In this document: in pieces, positions 16,828 to 23,284 of the stretch | Layout of the letters: the number at the start of each line of letters is the position of its first letter | Numbering within the stretch: the stretch's first letter is position 1 | DNA from: Paractinoplanes atraurantiacus | GTDB lineage: Bacteria; Actinomycetota; Actinomycetes; Mycobacteriales; Micromonosporaceae | NCBI RefSeq assembly: GCF_900215205.1 | Contig: NZ_OBDY01000018.1 | Coordinates: 1-64,000 of the forward strand | DNA: 64,000 nt | Reading direction: 5' to 3' | Program-made: the position numbers and the translations under genes | Notes under the pieces: generated by a model | Told to the model about the DNA's origin: nothing | Database searches by the model: none | What the model saw: only the letters and a program-made list of their open reading frames with translations

Positions 16828-17441
16828 TCCGCATAGTCCTGGTCGACGACCATCCCGTGGTCCGTCACGGCTTGCGGGGAATGCTGGAGAGGGAGCCGGA
16901 CCTGACGGTGGTGGGCGAGGCGTCATCGGGCCCGGAGGGCGTGGCGACGGCGTTGGCCCTGCACCCCGACATAGTCCTGATGGACTTGCGCATGCCCGGC
17001 GGCGACGGCGTGACCGCCACCGAACAGATCACGGCCAAGTCCACCGGCATCCGCGTCCTGGTCCTGACCACCTACGAATCCGACCGCGACATCCTCCGGG
17101 CCATCGAGGCCGGCGCCGGCGGCTACCTGCTGAAAGACGCGTCCCCGTCCGAGCTGGCCGACGCGGTCCGGGCGGCGGCCCGAGGCGAAACCGTGCTGGC
17201 CCCCAGCGTCGCCTCCACATTGGTCCGCCAGGTCCGCAAGCCACCCCCACCGGCCTTGTCGGCCCGGGAGACGGAGGTCCTGCGCTTGGTGGCAAAGGGC
17301 CTGACAAACGCCGACATAGGCCGCACGCTTTACATCTCCGAGGCCACGGTGAAGACCCACCTGCTACGAACCTTCACCAAGCTCGACGTCACCGACCGCA
17401 CAGCCGCGGTAACCACAGCCATGGAACACGGCTTGCTCTGA
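16824..17441 (+). CDS. Response regulator, NarL/LuxR type
   Basis: A 205-residue regulator. The receiver has the acidic pair VLVDDHPVVR, phosphoacceptor Asp in VLMDLRMPGGDG and Lys in GGYLLKDASP. The C-terminal LuxR helix-turn-helix is LSARETEVLRLVAKGLTNAD and VKTHLLRTFTKL. It overlaps the kinase gene by ATGA. It would control the ABC exporter operon. Confidence 0.93.
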   Translation: MIRIVLVDDHPVVRHGLRGMLEREPDLTVVGEASSGPEGVATALALHPDIVLMDLRMPGGDGVTATEQITAKSTGIRVLVLTTYESDRDILRAIEAGAGGYLLKDASPSELADAVRAAARGETVLAPSVASTLVRQVRKPPPPALSARETEVLRLVAKGLTNADIGRTLYISEATVKTHLLRTFTKLDVTDRTAAVTTAMEHGLL

Positions 17442-17487
17442 CCCGCCCCGCGGTCCCGGGGTGTCGCGCTTGTTCACCTCAGGCCTC

Positions 17488-17580
17488 GCGGTGGGCGGGT
17501 GGTCGGTCTGCTCGCCGCGGGGTCGGGGCGCGCTGGGACCCTGGCTTGCGGTGGGCGGGTGGTCGGTCTGCTCGCCGCGG
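17488..17580. repeat. 33-bp direct repeat with a 60-bp period
   Basis: Two identical 33-bp copies begin with GCGGTGGGCGGGTGGTCGGT, at 17488-17520 and 17548-17580. The intervening 27 bp are not repeated. They follow the response regulator gene and may be a duplicated regulatory or recombination product. Confidence 0.85.
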
Positions 17581-18040
17581 AGCGCCGGGATCCCCGGCTT
17601 GCGCTGAGCAGATTCTTCGCAGCTATCTTCTTTGGCGTGGCTCCTCCTATCGCCATCTCCTGCTTCTGCTCTGTATCTTTCACCCTTTCGGTCCGCGGGT
17701 AAAGGGCGTCGCGCGGGAATTTCGCTGCGGTGGATGTGGTGAGGGAAGTTCCGAATTTGGCATGATCGGAAATGATTTGCGGATGGAATTTCTGGGCGGA
17801 TGGCGGGATAATCAGTCATGCGTTACCGGCAGCTTGAACGATCCCCTTGAAGCAAATTGAAGCCGTGCGCGATCGCACGCTTGCGCGTAATCGATCGCCC
17901 GAGAAGGATGAGTTTCGCCGTGAGCGCGAGCGTCACCGGAGGTGCGGGCTAGCTCAGCGCCACGGCTTCAAGCTTCGATGTTGACGGCCTGAGCAGGAAC
18001 GGCCCGCGCGACAGCCGGCCGAGGTCCGACAGGGCCTGAG

Positions 18041-18130
18041 CTCCGGCAGCGCGGAGGTCCGGCAGCGCGGAGGTCCGGCAGCGCGGAGGTCCGGCAGCGC
18101 GGAGGTCCGGCAGCGCGGAGGTCCGGCAGG
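18041..18130. repeat. 16-bp tandem repeat array
   Basis: Five contiguous units of GTCCGGCAGCGCGGAG (the first begins with C) run from 18041 to 18120, followed by a partial unit and two copies of a related 17-bp unit with CTCCGGCAGGGTCTGAG. A 16-bp period does not keep a reading frame, so protein-coding selection is unlikely. A VNTR-like slippage locus is the simplest explanation. Confidence 0.9.
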
Positions 18131-18458
18131 GTCTGAGCTCCGGCAGGGTCTGAGCTCCGCGCCGAGGTCCGGCGGCGCCCAATTCGACGGGCGACCGCGA
18201 GAGCGGTGGCTTTCGGAATCCGCGGGCCCAGGCGCGCAGCCGGCAGAGCTCGACGTTGGGCGCGCCGATTGACGTGACAATTCTGTCATTGACGTCAAAG
18301 GTAAGTTTGGTGGATGGGTGTCCGTCTTTCAGCGTTCGTCTTTCAAGGGCTGAATGTCTTCCTTGCGCCTGACTCGACATTACCGCCGCGCCCTGAATGA
18401 TAGCAATCCCGGCCGTCGGAATGGTGTCCCCTCGCCTCGGAAGCGCGCCCTTGTCGTT

Positions 18459-18562
18459 CGTTGTGCCGATGAGCTCCCACTCTCACAGCAACCCCCAAGG
18501 AGCCGCACAGGTCAGGGCGAGGGGGAACCCGCAACGTTGTTGAGGTGTCAAGCAATCACACG
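18459..18562 (+). ncRNA. Possible c-di-AMP (ydaO/yuaA-type) riboswitch leader
   Basis: The leader just before the secreted-peptide gene can be arranged like a ydaO aptamer: outer stem CGTTGTG (18459) with CACACG (18557), then GCCGA, a helix GAGCTCC/GGAGC, then CACAGGTCAGGGCGAGGGGG followed by AACC, matching the family's CAGG...GGGGGAACC core. The 3' GGGGUGA element is poorly matched (GAGGTGTCAAGC). Known ydaO switches in actinomycetes precede cell-wall genes, so a redox operon would be unusual. Assignment is by eye and could be wrong. Confidence 0.4.
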
Positions 18563-18576
18563 TTAGGGGGCTTGGG

Positions 18577-18834
18577 ATGAAGCGGGAGACCGGACTGCGG
18601 CGCACCGCGCTGCTCACCGGCGTTCTGGTGGCGGCGTCGGCGGTGGGGACCGCGGCCGTGGCCGTGGCTGCTTACGCGTCGGACGACAGCCAGCAGACGA
18701 CCACCACCGTCACCACCACTGACAATTCGGACACGACGACCGATGACTCACCGTCGCTGTCGACTGATCAAGGGAACACTGATCAAGGGAACAATGATCA
18801 AGGCAGCAGTGGCGCCACCTCGGGAGGCTCCTGA
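18577..18834 (+). CDS. Small secreted Thr/Ser/Asp-rich peptide with SGAT motif
   Basis: An 85-residue protein: positively charged MKRETGLRRTALL, hydrophobic signal or anchor VLVAASAVGTAAVAVAAYA, then a disordered acidic, Thr/Ser/Gln-rich tail ending GSSGATSGGS. It is the first gene of the redox operon and its stop overlaps the ApbE start (TGATG). ApbE attaches FMN to a Ser/Thr in motifs such as D-x-x-S/T-G-A-T, and this tail has DQGSSGAT. It lacks a recognisable FMN-binding domain, so it is either an unusual minimal substrate or the linker remnant of an FMN-binding protein that lost its domain. Confidence 0.6.
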   Translation: MKRETGLRRTALLTGVLVAASAVGTAAVAVAAYASDDSQQTTTTVTTTDNSDTTTDDSPSLSTDQGNTDQGNNDQGSSGATSGGS

Positions 18835-19730
18835 TGCCTCTCGTCGAGACCCTTCCGGTCGGCGCCGACACCGCACAGTGGAGCGTCTGGGGCACCGTGG
18901 CCCGCGTCGTCGTCACTGATCCCGCCGCCACCGATGACGCGGCCGCCGTCGTCCGGGAGGAGCTGGCCGCCGTCGACCTCGCCTGCAGCCGCTTCCGTGC
19001 CGACTCCGAGCTGCGGCAGGTCACGCCGGGCCGCGCCGTCGAGGTCAGCCCGCTGCTGGCCGAGCTCGTCGCCGCCGCCCTGCGGGCCGCCCGTGAGACC
19101 GGCGGTGATGTCGATCCGACCGTGGGTGCCGCCCTCTGCGGCCTCGGCTACGACCGGGACTTCGCCGCCATCACCGGCCGCCGGGTCGCTCCGGCCGTCC
19201 GGGTCTTCGCCGCGCCCGACTGGCGCGCGGTTCGGCTGCGCGACGGCTACCTGAGTGTGCCCCTCGGTGTGCTTCTCGATCTGGGCGCCACGGCCAAGGC
19301 GGTTGCCGCCGACCGCTGCGCCGCCCGGGTCTCCGAGCGGCTCGGCGTGGGTGCGATGGTCGCGCTGGGCGGCGACATCGCCACGGCCGGGCCGGGTCCG
19401 GACGGCGGGTGGCGGGTTCTGGTTCAGGACAAACCCGGAGACCCTTCCCATGCCGTACGCCTGCCGCCGGGCTCGGCGATCGCAACGTCGAGCACCGCCA
19501 GTCGCACGTGGGGACATCTGCACCACATCCTCGACCCGCGCACCGGCCTGCCCGCCCCTCGCGTGTGGCGCACGGTGACCGTCGCCGCCGGCTCGTGCTT
19601 GCGGGCGAACACCCTGACCACGGCCGCGATCGTCCGCGGCCGGCGGGCCTCGAGCCTGCTCCGCGGCGTGCCGAGCCGGCTGGTCACCCCGGAGCTCGAC
19701 GTCGTGCGGCTGGGCGGGTGGCCTTCGTGA
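18834..19730 (+). CDS. apbE: FAD:protein FMN transferase (ApbE family)
   Basis: A 298-residue ApbE. Family features are DLACSRFRADSELRQV near residue 50, VDPTVGAALCGLGYDRDF, LLDLGATAKAVAADRCA, VALGGDIATAGPGPDGGW and the late HHILDPRTGLPA with the Mg/FAD-binding acids. It transfers FMN from FAD to Ser/Thr of extracytoplasmic proteins. No lipobox or signal peptide is evident, so whether it acts inside or outside is open; actinomycete ApbEs vary. It overlaps genes on both sides, so it is part of one transcript with the membrane reductase. Confidence 0.9.
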   Translation: MPLVETLPVGADTAQWSVWGTVARVVVTDPAATDDAAAVVREELAAVDLACSRFRADSELRQVTPGRAVEVSPLLAELVAAALRAARETGGDVDPTVGAALCGLGYDRDFAAITGRRVAPAVRVFAAPDWRAVRLRDGYLSVPLGVLLDLGATAKAVAADRCAARVSERLGVGAMVALGGDIATAGPGPDGGWRVLVQDKPGDPSHAVRLPPGSAIATSSTASRTWGHLHHILDPRTGLPAPRVWRTVTVAAGSCLRANTLTTAAIVRGRRASSLLRGVPSRLVTPELDVVRLGGWPS

Positions 19731-20314
19731 GCGACGCCCTCTGGTATTTCGCGCGGGGCAGCGGCGTCGTGTCGCTGGTTCTGCTGACCGTCGTGGTCGC
19801 GCTGGGCATCGGAGCCCGATCCGGCCGTACGGCGTTCAATTTGCCCCGCTTCGCCGTGAACCTGTTGCACCGCAACGCCGCCCTGCTGGCCGTCGTGTTC
19901 CTGGTGCTTCACGTGGTCAGTCTGCTCTTCGACCCGTACGCCCAATTGAGGCTCTTTGACCTGGTCCTGCCGTTTGCCGGCAACTATCGGCCGCTCTGGC
20001 AAGGTCTGGGCACGCTCGGCCTCGACCTGATGATCGCGATCGTGGTGACGAGCCTGCTGCGGCACCGCATCGGCGCCCGGGCCTGGCGCGCCGTGCACTG
20101 GCTGGCCTATCTGTGCTGGCCGGTGGCGCTGCTGCACGGCCTGGGCGCCGGATCGGACAACGGCACCGTCTGGCTGTGGGCGATCTCGATGGTCTGCGTG
20201 GCCGTGGTGCTGGCCGCCGTGATCTGGCGGCTCACCCCCCACTTCACCCGTTTCCCGCAGCGCGCCGAGCGCAAGGTCGCCGAGCGGCTGCGCCCCTTGG
20301 AGGAGGTCCGATGA
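19727..20314 (+). CDS. Ferric-reductase-like transmembrane protein
   Basis: A 195-residue membrane protein from a GTG that overlaps the ApbE stop (GTGA). Six spans include VVSLVLLTVVVALGIGA, AALLAVVFLVLHVVSLLF, LGLDLMIAIVVTSLL and WLAYLCWPVALLHGLGA. His residues suited to two b hemes occur in LLHRNAALL, LVLHVV, AVHWLAY and LLHGLG. It should pass electrons across the membrane, as in FRE/YedZ/MsrQ proteins. There is no cytoplasmic flavin/NAD domain in the polypeptide; the next gene may supply that function. Confidence 0.88.
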   Translation: MSDALWYFARGSGVVSLVLLTVVVALGIGARSGRTAFNLPRFAVNLLHRNAALLAVVFLVLHVVSLLFDPYAQLRLFDLVLPFAGNYRPLWQGLGTLGLDLMIAIVVTSLLRHRIGARAWRAVHWLAYLCWPVALLHGLGAGSDNGTVWLWAISMVCVAVVLAAVIWRLTPHFTRFPQRAERKVAERLRPLEEVR

Positions 20315-21495
20315 CCGTTTTCGCGGAGGCGCACACGGGCGCCGTGCAACGTAGGCTGCTCGCCGACGGCGACCACGGCCCGCTGCCCACCCCGGACGCC
20401 GCCCAGCTGGTCGGCATGGCCCGCGACGCCGGCCTGACCGGTCGCGGCGGCTCCGGTTTCCCGTTGTGGCGCAAGCTCAACGCCGTCATCGCCTCCGGCC
20501 GCCCACCCGTGATCATCGCGAACGGCGCCGAGGGCGAACCGGCCTCGGGCAAGGACAAGGCGCTGCTCGCCTACCAGCCCCACCTGGTCCTGGACGGTCT
20601 GCAACTGGTGGCCCGCGCGGCCCGGGCGTCGACCGCTCACCTGTACGTCCCGAGGCCGTCCGCCCTGCGGGCCGTGCTGGCCGCCCGCCGCGACCCGATC
20701 CCGGTCACCCTGGTCGCCGCGCCCGACGCGTTCGTGTCGGGGGAGGAGTCGGCGGTGGCGTCCGCGGTCGCCGGTCGCGGAGCGGTGCCGGCCGACAAGC
20801 TGACCCGCCTGCCCGACACGGGAACCCTCGTGCAGAACGTCGAGACGCTGGCCCACCTGGCGATGATCGCCCGTTACGGCGCCGGCTGGTTCCGGGCGGC
20901 CGGCACGTACGACGAGCCCGGCACCTTCCTGGCCACGGTCAGCGGCGCGGTGGCCGCACCCGGTGTGCTCGAGGCGGGCTACGGCGTGACACTGGGTTCG
21001 CTGATCGCCGCCGCGGGCGGCCCGGCCGGGGCGTTGTCGGCGGTCCTGGTCGGCGGCTATCACGGCGCCTGGGTTCCGGCCGACCCGGAGTTGCCGATCA
21101 GCCGGGCGGCGCTGGCCCCGTTCGGGGCGTCACCGGGCGCCGGCGTGGTGATGGCCCTGCCGAGCGGCGCCTGCGGCTTGACGGAGAACGCCCGCATCGC
21201 CGGATGTCTGGCCGGCCAGTCCGCCGGCCAGTGCGGCCCGTGCGTCAACGGCCTCCCCCGCCTGGCCGCGACGCTGGCCGACCTGGCCGCGTTCCGCTCC
21301 CGCCCCGGCCTGCCGGCCGAGGTCGACCGCCTGACCCGCCTGGTGACGGGCCGCGGCGCCTGCCGCCACCCCGACGGCACGGCCCGCCTGATCGCCAGCG
21401 CGATGCGTGCCTTCTCAGCAGACGTGGCGGCCCATTTGTCCGGCCGCTGCCTGGCCACTTCCGGCCGCTTCTTGACGACGGAGGCCCGCGCATGA
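20311..21495 (+). CDS. NuoF/RnfC-like SLBB-domain electron-transfer protein
   Basis: A 394-residue relative of the NADH-binding subunit NuoF. Seen in order: GLTGRGGSGFPLWRKL and NGAEGEPASGKDKALL (FMN site), SGEESAVASAVAGR, an SLBB-like middle (VSGAVAAPGVLEAGYGVTLG) and a C-terminal cluster region. In the usual ESCGxCxPC motif the first Cys is Ala (QSAGQCGPC); a further Cys is in GRGACRHPDG. It may feed electrons from NAD(P)H or ferredoxin to the membrane protein. The C-terminus carries two 7-residue repeats (SGRCLAT, SGRFLTT) that are duplicated in the following micro-ORF. It overlaps both neighbours. Confidence 0.85.
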   Translation: MTVFAEAHTGAVQRRLLADGDHGPLPTPDAAQLVGMARDAGLTGRGGSGFPLWRKLNAVIASGRPPVIIANGAEGEPASGKDKALLAYQPHLVLDGLQLVARAARASTAHLYVPRPSALRAVLAARRDPIPVTLVAAPDAFVSGEESAVASAVAGRGAVPADKLTRLPDTGTLVQNVETLAHLAMIARYGAGWFRAAGTYDEPGTFLATVSGAVAAPGVLEAGYGVTLGSLIAAAGGPAGALSAVLVGGYHGAWVPADPELPISRAALAPFGASPGAGVVMALPSGACGLTENARIAGCLAGQSAGQCGPCVNGLPRLAATLADLAAFRSRPGLPAEVDRLTRLVTGRGACRHPDGTARLIASAMRAFSADVAAHLSGRCLATSGRFLTTEARA

Positions 21496-21597
21496 CCCGC
21501 GCGCACACCTGTCCCGGCCGCTTCCCGACGCCTTCCGGCCGCTTCCCGACGCCTTCCGGCTGCTTCCTGGCGACCTCCGGCCGCTTCCCGACGACAG
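21440..21597 (+). repeat. 21-bp repeats at the end of the NuoF-like gene and in the next micro-ORF
   Basis: Units of 21 bp resembling CCGGCCGCTTCCCGACGCCT occur twice at 21440-21481 and four times at 21514-21597. Each encodes a heptapeptide of the SGRFPTP/SGRFLTT type. The flanks (GGCCCGCGCATGACCCGC at the first junction, GGCCCTCGCATGACCCGC at the second) are also duplicated, so a roughly 116-bp segment including a start codon was copied in tandem. Confidence 0.85.
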
Positions 21598-21611
21598 AGG
21601 CCCTCGCATGA
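21492..21611 (+). CDS. 39-residue micro-ORF between the NuoF-like and ferredoxin genes
   Basis: This frame starts at an ATG overlapping the NuoF-like stop (ATGA) and ends at a TGA overlapping the ferredoxin ATG (ATGA). It therefore keeps the translational coupling unbroken. The product is MTRAHTCP followed by GRFPTP-type repeats and ends SGRFPTTEALA, a copy of the C-terminus of the preceding protein (SGRFLTTEARA). Its first codons copy the ferredoxin start (ATGACCCGC). Whether the peptide is stable or functional is unknown; it may only bridge ribosomes. Confidence 0.5.
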   Translation: MTRAHTCPGRFPTPSGRFPTPSGCFLATSGRFPTTEALA

Positions 21612-21823
21612 CCCGCCTGCACATCGACTGGACCGCCTGCGACGGCCGCGGTCTCTGCGCCGAGCTTCTCCCCGAACTGCTGGCCGAGGACGACTGGGGT
21701 TTCCCGATCGCCCGTGACGGCAGCCCGTCACCCGCCGTACCCGGCCCGCTGGAGCCCGCCGCCCAGCGCGCCGTCGACCGCTGCCCCGCTCTGGCCCTGC
21801 GCCTGCTCCGCGACACGCGGTGA
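21608..21823 (+). CDS. 3Fe-4S type ferredoxin
   Basis: A 71-residue acidic ferredoxin. Cysteines fit the 3Fe-4S pattern of actinomycete P450-type ferredoxins: ACDGRGLCAELLPE (Cys with Asp/Gly in place of the second ligand, then Cys) and a distant RCPALALR. It is the last gene of the redox operon, overlapping the micro-ORF, and would shuttle single electrons in the cytoplasm to or from the NuoF-like protein. Confidence 0.88.
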   Translation: MTRLHIDWTACDGRGLCAELLPELLAEDDWGFPIARDGSPSPAVPGPLEPAAQRAVDRCPALALRLLRDTR

Positions 21824-21859
21824 TTCGCCCGAGTTGTGGCGGGTCTTTACGATCAGCCG

Positions 21860-23050
21860 ATGGCACGGGTGGTGCGCCTGGTTCTGGCGATGCTGATCAG
21901 CGCTGTCGCGCTGACCGGGGTGGTCCGGCTGGTTGCGCCCGCTGACGGTGATTCGGGCGTACGCCGGCAATTGGCCTTTCTGAAGCACGAGCTCGAGTCC
22001 GGCGCGGCCGAGGAAGCGCAGACCCAGTTTCCCGAGGGCTTCTTCTTCATGTACGCCCTCTATGGGCTCACCGCGGCCGACCTGAACGAGATCGACGAGG
22101 CTCGGTGGGCGCTGGAAAAGCTCGAGTCGGAGGCCGGGCGTGCGCCCTTCGGCGGCGACATGTCCTTGCCGTACGGCGTCTTCTACCGTGGCTGGACCAA
22201 CTGGCTGCGCGGCGGCATCCTCATGCGGCAGCCTTCCGCCCAGCGCGACGCCGCGGAGCTCCGCCGCTTCGAGGACGACTCGGCCGCGATCGCCGCCGCC
22301 TTCGACGCGTCGCCGACGCCGTTCCTCGTCTCCTATCCGGGCCGGGCCTGGCCGGTCGACTCGACCGTGGCCATGGCCTCGCTGCGCCTGCACGACAAGC
22401 TGCTCACCCCGGCCTACGACACGACGGTGATCCGCTGGGTGGCCAACGTGCGGGCCCGCCTCGACCCGGCGACCGGCCTGATGCCGCACACGGCCGACGC
22501 CGACACCGGCGAGCCCACCTCGGGCGCGCAGGGCACGTCGCAGAGCATCATGCAGCGCTTCCTGCCCGAGATCGACCCGGAGTTCGCCCGGCAGCAGTAC
22601 GGCTTGTTCCGCACCGAGTTCCTGTCGGCGCCCCTCGGCATCGGCCCGACCGTGCGCGAACACCCCAACGGCACCGACGGCCCGTCGAACGTCGACTCCG
22701 GCCCCCTGGTCCTCGGCGTGAGCCTCTCCGCCACGGTGGTCACCATCGGCGCGGCCAAGCTCCAGGGCGACGATTCCCTGGCCGACGGCCTGGCCAACTT
22801 CGGCGAGGTCGCCGGCCTGCCGATCTCGACCCCGTGGACCAAGAGGTACGCCTTCGGCGCCGCCCCCATCGGCGACGCATTCCTGGCTTGGTCGAAATCA
22901 GCCCGTCCCTGGGTCTTTGAGCCGCCTTCGCCGTCAAAGCGCGAGATATCCCATTTCTGGCGCCTGCCTTTGCTGGTCTTCTTTTTGGCCCTAGGAACCG
23001 CTCCGTGGCTGGTAGAAGCCGCGCGGCGTCGGCGCTCTTCGATGCTGTGA
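21860..23050 (+). CDS. Membrane-anchored protein of unknown function, probably with an alpha-helical toroid domain
   Basis: About 396 residues from an ATG at 21860 (an in-frame GTG at 21836 is the alternative). A signal or anchor (VVRLVLAMLISAVALTGVVRLV) and a C-terminal span (LPLLVFFLALGTAPWLVEAA) flank a large extracytoplasmic region. That region has Trp/Gly-rich helical segments (YGVFYRGWTNWLRGGIL; VDSTVAMASLRLHD; PHTADADTGEPTSGAQGTSQ; GPSNVDSGPLVLG) reminiscent of linalool dehydratase-isomerase or six-hairpin proteins. No catalytic motif is certain. It starts 36 bp after the ferredoxin gene and might be co-transcribed with the redox operon. Confidence 0.65.
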   Translation: MARVVRLVLAMLISAVALTGVVRLVAPADGDSGVRRQLAFLKHELESGAAEEAQTQFPEGFFFMYALYGLTAADLNEIDEARWALEKLESEAGRAPFGGDMSLPYGVFYRGWTNWLRGGILMRQPSAQRDAAELRRFEDDSAAIAAAFDASPTPFLVSYPGRAWPVDSTVAMASLRLHDKLLTPAYDTTVIRWVANVRARLDPATGLMPHTADADTGEPTSGAQGTSQSIMQRFLPEIDPEFARQQYGLFRTEFLSAPLGIGPTVREHPNGTDGPSNVDSGPLVLGVSLSATVVTIGAAKLQGDDSLADGLANFGEVAGLPISTPWTKRYAFGAAPIGDAFLAWSKSARPWVFEPPSPSKREISHFWRLPLLVFFLALGTAPWLVEAARRRRSSML

Positions 23051-23186
23051 TGCGCGGCTTAGGCCGATTTAAGCCGAAAAAAGCATTCCGCCGTTAACGG
23101 GGGGATACGCCGGTTAGATTACGGAAGGCGCGACCTCTCGCGTTGCTCAGACCGGCTTGGCCGGTCCCTCCGAACCGCCCTCAGGT

Positions 23187-23272
23187 GCGGTGCCCGAACA
23201 GGCAAACCCGTCGCAAGGCGGGGACGCAAAGCCAGGGGCCTCCCCCGACGGAGGCAGCCCAGCCGCCGAAGG
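23187..23272 (+). ncRNA. Cyclic di-GMP-I (GEMM-I) riboswitch
   Basis: The leader holds the near-invariant GEMM-I core: AACAGGCAAACC, a GCAAGG tetraloop-type apex, GGGACGCAAAGCC, then GGGGCC...GGCAGCCCAGCCGCCGAAGG. The outer stem can pair GCGGT (23187) with GCCGC (23262). The Shine-Dalgarno GGAG lies immediately after the aptamer, 10 nt before the ATG, and no terminator is present, so control of translation is likely. A TAGATT box at about 23115 could be the -10. Recognition rests on the conserved core; regulation direction is not known. Confidence 0.9.
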
Positions 23273-23284
23273 AGAAAGAAAGAC

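Larger units (their letters stand above)
17442..18458. other. Gene-free kilobase with repeats and lower GC
   Basis: No open frame here has a credible start, domain or codon pattern. It contains a 33-bp direct repeat (17488 and 17548), a noticeably AT-richer part from about 17600 to 17900, a 16-bp tandem repeat array (18041-18130), and a palindrome TGACAATTCTGTCA at 18275-18288. A short minus-strand frame (17474-17683, MAIGGATPKKIAAKNLL inside) is the only peptide-like stretch and I do not support it as a gene. The right part leads into the structured leader of the redox operon. Confidence 0.6.

Noticed and set aside
17474..17683. Small minus-strand peptide (MAIGGATPKKIAAKNLL region)
   Set aside because: Only the first 25 residues look protein-like; the rest is the direct repeat read through. 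No proper ribosome site.
17941..17975. tRNA-like string GGCTAGCTCAG followed by a Cys/Ala-type sequence
   Set aside because: No acceptor stem, anticodon arm or T-loop could be paired around it.
18041..18130. CRISPR array
   Set aside because: Units are contiguous with no unique spacers and no cas genes exist in the window.
17949..18380. 143-codon minus-strand frame through the 16-bp repeats, apparently with a 16-residue repeat
   Set aside because: Open only because the repeat unit has no stop in any frame; no start context and no domain.
23055..23082. Hairpin CGGCTTA/TAAGCCG followed by AAAAAA as a terminator of the gene ending at 23050
   Set aside because: The run after the stem is A, not T, on the sense strand, so it cannot act as a standard plus-strand terminator.
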